64,000 nucleotides of DNA, from NCBI GenBank assembly GCA_028819845.1, contig JAPPKS010000014.1, forward strand, positions 1 to 64,000. Reading direction: 5' to 3'. The position numbers were made by a program, and so were the translations under genes. Positions 63,302-64,000 of the stretch are shown piece by piece. Within the stretch, counting starts at the first letter, position 1. Each line of letters starts with the position of its first letter. The notes beneath the pieces were generated by a model. The model made no database searches, had not been told where the DNA came from, and worked only from the letters and a program-made list of their open reading frames with translations. Source of the DNA: Candidatus Poribacteria bacterium (GTDB lineage Bacteria > Poribacteria > WGA-4E > PCPOR2b).

Positions 63302-63337
63302 ACCCCGGTTTTCTAAATGAAGACTGGGGTTTTTTGT
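63302..63337 (+). terminator. Intrinsic terminator of the cobalamin riboswitch
   Basis: ACCCCGGTTTTC and GAAGACTGGGGT form a stem with G-U pairs, followed by a run of T. It lies about 90 bases after the riboswitch and ends 22 bases before the chosen start of the next gene, the usual place of a riboswitch-controlled attenuator. Confidence 0.8.
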
Positions 63338-63358
63338 TTTTAGATGGCAATGCTTAAG

Positions 63359-64000
63359 ATGAAACACGCAAACAGGTTTACGTTACATATTCTAGCTCTC
63401 TTAATTCCTTTGTATGCTGCCTTTTACGGCTGTTCAGAGCGGCCCGAACAACCTACACCTTCATGGAATGCCGCCTTTATTCCGATGGGCGCAAGCATCC
63501 ATTTTGATTCCAATCGTAAAGAGTCGGTCAAATACATCCGAGCATTTGGTTCGGAGGGAGAACTCGTTGCCCAACTCAATCTCGGCGGGTATCCGCGCCG
63601 CACAGAGCCGCTCTATTTTCGTTGGGACGCAGGGGAAAGATATCGATTTGAGATTACCTACGACAAGGGCGAATCGGCAGCCATAAGCGCCGAGGCGCCC
63701 GCAAACAATCCACGCGGTTCGATTGAGATTGCGATTCCATACGGGACGGTCAATCCAAGTTCGCCATCCCCCCGGAATACCGTAGCAGATCCGAAACAAC
63801 GGAGCGCCAAATCGTTGGTCCTAGGCGGCAGCGAAATGGCAGCTATGGTTTTGGTGCGGAACGGATTGGAAGCGTCCGTTAGGTTTCAGGTTGTGCTTTA
63901 CATCCCTTCAGTCATCCAGGTATTGCAAACCCAATCAATTTGGCACAGCGAACCCCGTCTCGGAAACCCATCCAACCTCCCGGTTCATGAGTTGGAACGA
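63359..64000 (+). CDS. Riboswitch-controlled probable lipoprotein (runs off the right edge)
   Basis: An open frame of at least 214 codons continuing past the window. A signal sequence (LHILALLIPLYAAFYGC) ends in a Cys that fits a lipobox, so it is probably lipidated. The exposed part looks beta-rich (VKYIRAFGSEGELVAQLNL, GERYRFEITYDKGE) and does not match a family I know. In-frame ATGs at 63344 and 63350 are alternatives. Given the B12 riboswitch, a role in cobalamin uptake at the cell surface is possible. Confidence 0.6.
   Translation, partial: MKHANRFTLHILALLIPLYAAFYGCSERPEQPTPSWNAAFIPMGASIHFDSNRKESVKYIRAFGSEGELVAQLNLGGYPRRTEPLYFRWDAGERYRFEITYDKGESAAISAEAPANNPRGSIEIAIPYGTVNPSSPSPRNTVADPKQRSAKSLVLGGSEMAAMVLVRNGLEASVRFQVVLYIPSVIQVLQTQSIWHSEPRLGNPSNLPVHELER

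Noticed and set aside
63414-63799. Plus-frame and minus-strand ORFs inside the last gene
   Set aside because: They are in other frames than the long open frame from 63359, which has a signal peptide and continues past the edge.

Overview
The window looks like a chromosomal stretch of a Gram-negative bacterium from a poorly cultivated lineage. The outer membrane is supported by a lipopolysaccharide-transport barrel (LptD type), a KdsC-KdsA fusion for Kdo synthesis, SurA/PpiC-type periplasmic chaperones and several lipoproteins. The gene mix (Gfo/Idh/MocA dehydrogenases, ThuA-like, DUF1611, GH127-like, CARDB and toroid secreted proteins, short GTAGGGGCAACC-type hairpin repeats) reminds me of Poribacteria or related marine or sponge-associated lineages, but this is an impression and not a proven assignment. 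No rRNA, tRNA or CRISPR array was recognised.

Layout. 1-140 is the end of an IS3-family element running off the left edge. 278-4848 holds a membrane gluzincin with TPR repeats, a secreted GH108-type muramidase and an EamA transporter. 5327-10235 is a plus-strand catabolic-looking run (Gfo/Idh dehydrogenase, PEP mutase/isocitrate lyase-type enzyme, VOC protein, MBL hydrolase, SDR), followed by a GH127-like glycosidase and a TPP enzyme. 14704-21099 is a minus-strand run: DUF1611, KdsC-KdsA fusion, giant CARDB/toroid protein, beta-propeller. 21414-29778 holds mixed housekeeping and transport genes: ABC-2 permease, aldo/keto reductase, CDF zinc exporter, FmdB, XRE-MBL fusion, a second TPP enzyme, RecX and ThuA. 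29985-43049 is a minus-strand envelope block: FnIII lipoprotein, DUF3108 protein, Mfd, three PpiC/SurA-type proteins and an LptD-like barrel that itself carries parvulin-like modules. 43732-53201 mixes a membrane protein, an SDR, a dehydrogenase, methyltransferases, a PaaK-like ligase and thioredoxin reductase. 53583-56374 has two divergent ECF sigma factors, one with an anti-sigma partner and one followed by a second GH108 muramidase.

The most distinctive part is 56880-62810. Two tandem, translationally coupled gene pairs each encode a secreted protein of unknown function (type A) and a small secreted matrixin-like metalloprotease (type B). They are followed by an IS3-family element and by decayed tails of at least one more A and two more B genes, then by a short ORF that reuses the type A signal peptide on a new body. 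An A-B partner, inhibitor or prodomain-in-trans relationship is a reasonable hypothesis but is not shown by the sequence.

The window closes with a well-formed cobalamin riboswitch (63036-63213), an intrinsic terminator and the start of a probable lipoprotein gene that runs off the right edge. Several genes have altered active sites (an IS transposase with Asp to Asn, an MBL protein lacking the HxHxDH Asp). Most functional assignments come from motif recognition by eye and were not checked against databases.
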